A model generated the notes under the pieces. That model searched no databases. It was not told the DNA's origin and saw nothing but the letters and a program-made list of their open reading frames with translations. Shown one piece after another: positions 14,157 to 14,303 of a stretch of DNA of 14,303 bases (positions are counted from its first letter, which is position 1; the number at the start of each line of letters is the position of its first letter). The translations under genes were made by a program, and so were the position numbers. The DNA is from Lachnospiraceae bacterium UBA3401 (lineage in GTDB: Bacteria > Bacillota > Clostridia > Lachnospirales > Lachnospiraceae). The stretch spans positions 1-14,303 of the forward strand of contig DEPD01000043.1 in the NCBI GenBank assembly GCA_002358575.1, in the 5' to 3' direction.

Positions 14157-14176
14157 AGGAATTGTAGGAAAATAAG
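14157..14176. repeat. Possible left end of a third AGGAAYTGT element
   Basis: AGGAATTGTAGGAAAATAAG, preceded by CTA, resembles the ends of elements A and B: nine identical bases, then AAATA in register. If real, its right end lies beyond the window. Only one end is visible. Confidence 0.25.
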
Positions 14177-14192
14177 TGATGCAGATTGCGTA

Positions 14193-14280
14193 GGATATTT
14201 CTTCGAGGAGGTATGTCAAAAAACGTAGGCGTAGCGGGCTGCGGCGAGGCTTTTTGGCATGCATAATCGGAGAAATAGCC
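14193..14280. repeat. Long GC-tipped hairpin at the right edge
   Basis: Outer stem TATTTCTTCGA (14196-14206) with TCGGAGAAATA (14267-14277), continued by GG/CC across one mismatch. Inner stem GTATGTCAAAAA (14211-14222) with TTTTTGGCATGC (14251-14262), 12 pairs with two G-T. Tip CGTAG/CTGCG inside a GC-rich loop. It is far richer in GC than its surroundings. It may be the leader of a gene beyond the window or a dispersed palindromic repeat. Confidence 0.6.
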
Positions 14281-14303
14281 AAGTCAAGATGCGTCAGTTA
14301 TTT

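Noticed and set aside
14213..14266. A 17-codon gene starting MSKNVGVAGC after GAGGAGG
   Set aside because: The ribosome site is only one base from the ATG, and the whole frame lies within the two arms of the hairpin, so its codons are explained by the palindrome.
1..14303. CRISPR arrays, tRNA or rRNA genes, phage or defence genes
   Set aside because: No regularly spaced direct repeats, no tRNA-like cloverleaf and no rRNA-like sequence were seen on either strand. All protein genes found are metabolic, sporulation, recombination or peptidase genes.

Overview
The window looks like chromosome of a low-GC, spore-forming Clostridia, most likely a Lachnospiraceae-type anaerobe. The basis is AT-rich intergenic DNA, AGGAGG-type ribosome sites, sporulation-family proteins (SpoIIM-like, SpoVB-like), a histidinol-phosphatase of the PHP type found in Firmicutes, and a gapA, pgk, tpiA glycolytic cluster. 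The family assignment is inference from gene content and protein style; no database was searched.

Layout. Positions 92-2443 (+) hold a NUDIX ADP-ribose pyrophosphatase, a SpoIIM-like membrane protein and a XerD-type tyrosine recombinase; nudF, spoIIM and xerD also lie near each other in Bacillus. A two-way terminator at about 2454-2494 separates them from a minus-strand pair, a SpoVB/MATE-type flippase followed 32 bases later by a class I DAHP synthase (2525-4953). The tRNA 2-thiouridylase mnmA runs the other way from two possible promoters (5072-6151) and converges on a PHP histidinol-phosphatase (6167-6982, minus). gapA (7425-8441), pgk (8966-10189) and tpiA (10433-11182) follow on the plus strand, each with a long leader. 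A thioredoxin-reductase-like flavoprotein (11610-12503, +) and a secreted M14 zinc carboxypeptidase with an SH3-like domain (12711-13955, minus) converge at the right. The window ends in a long GC-tipped hairpin.

The most interesting region is the 460 bases between the gapA terminator and pgk. It has no protein-sized reading frame but contains many nested and long-range complementary segments, including a perfect 10-base stem closing about 110 bases and an 8-base stem closing about 125 bases. It looks like a large structured RNA that I cannot assign to a known class. Its 3' part shares a 20-base block and an AGCAGAAT box with the tpiA leader, as if a structured module of about 155 bases sat inside the pgk leader only.

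Other points of note: a small family of inverted-repeat (MITE-like) elements with AGGAACTGTT ends flanked by TTA/TAA trinucleotides; a thioredoxin-reductase-like protein with no redox-active CxxC; and a XerD with no lysine at the usual active-site position.
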